From assembly GCA_900321845.1 (NCBI GenBank), contig ONXT01000199.1:1-6165 (forward strand): a stretch of 6,165 bases of DNA. Direction: 5' to 3'. This document shows, piece after piece, positions 5,446 to 6,165 of this stretch. Origin of the DNA: an uncultured Bacteroidales bacterium. Lineage in GTDB: Bacteria; Bacteroidota; Bacteroidia; Bacteroidales; WCHB1-69. A program made the translations under genes and the position numbers. The first letter of the stretch is position 1; the number at the start of each line of letters is the position of its first letter. Below the pieces are notes generated by a model. It was given only the letters and a program-made list of their open reading frames with translations, was not told the origin of the DNA and did not search any database.

Positions 5446-6165
5446 TTATACGCTCCCGTCAAAGGAATAAAAATCAATGAGGAAGAGGCGCAATCTGCCG
5501 TTCTTTTTATGGAAGTGGAAAATCCTTGTTTCCCCACCAATAGTGGATGACTTATTTTCGGTTATCACAATCCGTAGAGAGTTCTTTTCCATCTTTTTAT
5601 AAAAGTGAAGATCTTTTTTCAGTTTTTTCAGGTAGCTCGCATCCGCACCCTCCTTACCCCGTGTTTGGATGAGGTTCTTAATGGCATTGCTCATTACCGT
5701 TTTGTCCTCACTTTGGTCGATGAACACGCCATCCTTGAAAATGGTTTCCCGCTGGAAGACAGGAGTGTATGTGTATTGGAAATGATTGATTTTTAAATTT
5801 TTGAAATCAATAGATTGAAAGAGCAATTCCGAAACCCAAAAAGGAAGAGTGTATTGATAGGCATTTCTGTTAGGGTCAAGACTATCCAATTGGGAATATT
5901 CTGGATAGCAGCCATTTGCGTAAAGAATAGTTAGTCCAATTTCAGGGTCGATGAACCGGTTGATTTCTTCTATGGAGGCGCATGAAAAGAAAAGACGCAG
6001 CTGTTGAGCGAGATTTTCCGGAAGGGTGTCGTCCTCAATATTGTCAGGGGGCATTTCTTCTATTGTGGCCAAATTCCGTTCCACGGCAGTAATTATAGCA
6101 CTCGTGTCGGGAACGGGAGATTCCGTTCCGGCCATTTCCTTAGCTGCCAATTGTCCGCAGGCGGC
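5446..6165 (-). CDS. Hypothetical lipoprotein, N-terminus outside window
   Basis: The frame is open from the right edge (6165) to TAA at 5446-5448, giving 239 residues. The first residues in view are A-A-C-G-Q, which resemble the end of a lipobox with the lipidated cysteine at 6157-6159; the signal peptide would lie just outside. A polar, acidic linker follows. A folded part begins near LAQQLRLFFSCASIEEINRF, followed by DPEIGLTILYANGCYPEYS. Strand-rich sequence comes later, and the C-terminus is RIFHFHKKNGRLRLFLIDFY. That alternation is common in Bacteroidota surface lipoproteins, but I recognise no family and assign no function. An in-frame ATG at 6133-6135 is the only alternative start in view nearby and would remove the cysteine. 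Base composition is more AT-rich than the left half of the window. Any promoter lies outside. Confidence 0.75.
   Translation of the reverse strand, partial: AACGQLAAKEMAGTESPVPDTSAIITAVERNLATIEEMPPDNIEDDTLPENLAQQLRLFFSCASIEEINRFIDPEIGLTILYANGCYPEYSQLDSLDPNRNAYQYTLPFWVSELLFQSIDFKNLKINHFQYTYTPVFQRETIFKDGVFIDQSEDKTVMSNAIKNLIQTRGKEGADASYLKKLKKDLHFYKKMEKNSLRIVITENKSSTIGGETRIFHFHKKNGRLRLFLIDFYSFDGSV

Overview
The window looks like chromosomal DNA of a Bacteroidota bacterium, most likely order Bacteroidales. Three things point there. Two TATCTTTG boxes (the Bacteroidota -7 consensus TAnnTTTG) sit upstream of minus-strand genes. No recognisable Shine-Dalgarno sequence decides any start. The proteins are characteristic Bacteroidales types: a DUF349 protein, a PG_1098-like methyltransferase and a long QueA variant. 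The species cannot be named from this sequence.

Layout. Positions 2-3027 hold a plus-strand run of housekeeping genes: the C-terminal end of a DUF349 protein, a PG_1098/THUMP-like SAM-dependent methyltransferase starting 2 nt after it, and, 48 nt further on, a QueA-family tRNA ribosyltransferase-isomerase of 405 residues. Positions 3028-3202 are a convergent intergenic region with a cluster of competing hairpins and a strong terminator. Positions 3203-4399 (minus) encode a Cys/Met-metabolism PLP enzyme with its own promoter. Positions 4474-5445 are an accessory-looking stretch. It carries two copies of a compound repeat, a four-arm inverted repeat, a GC-rich structured block, and one small gene for a two-helix membrane protein with its own promoter. 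Positions 5446-6165 (minus) encode most of an unrecognised, probably lipid-anchored protein that runs off the right edge.

Function. The left block suggests nucleic-acid modification: the methyltransferase has a THUMP-like C-terminus and QueA makes epoxyqueuosine in tRNA. The PLP enzyme is transcribed convergently and is not part of that unit. No defence system, integrase, transposase, CRISPR array, tRNA or rRNA is visible. The most unusual material is non-coding, at 4522-4891 and 5334-5424: direct compound repeats of different internal copy number on either side of a small gene, and a palindromic element that can fold in two mutually exclusive ways.
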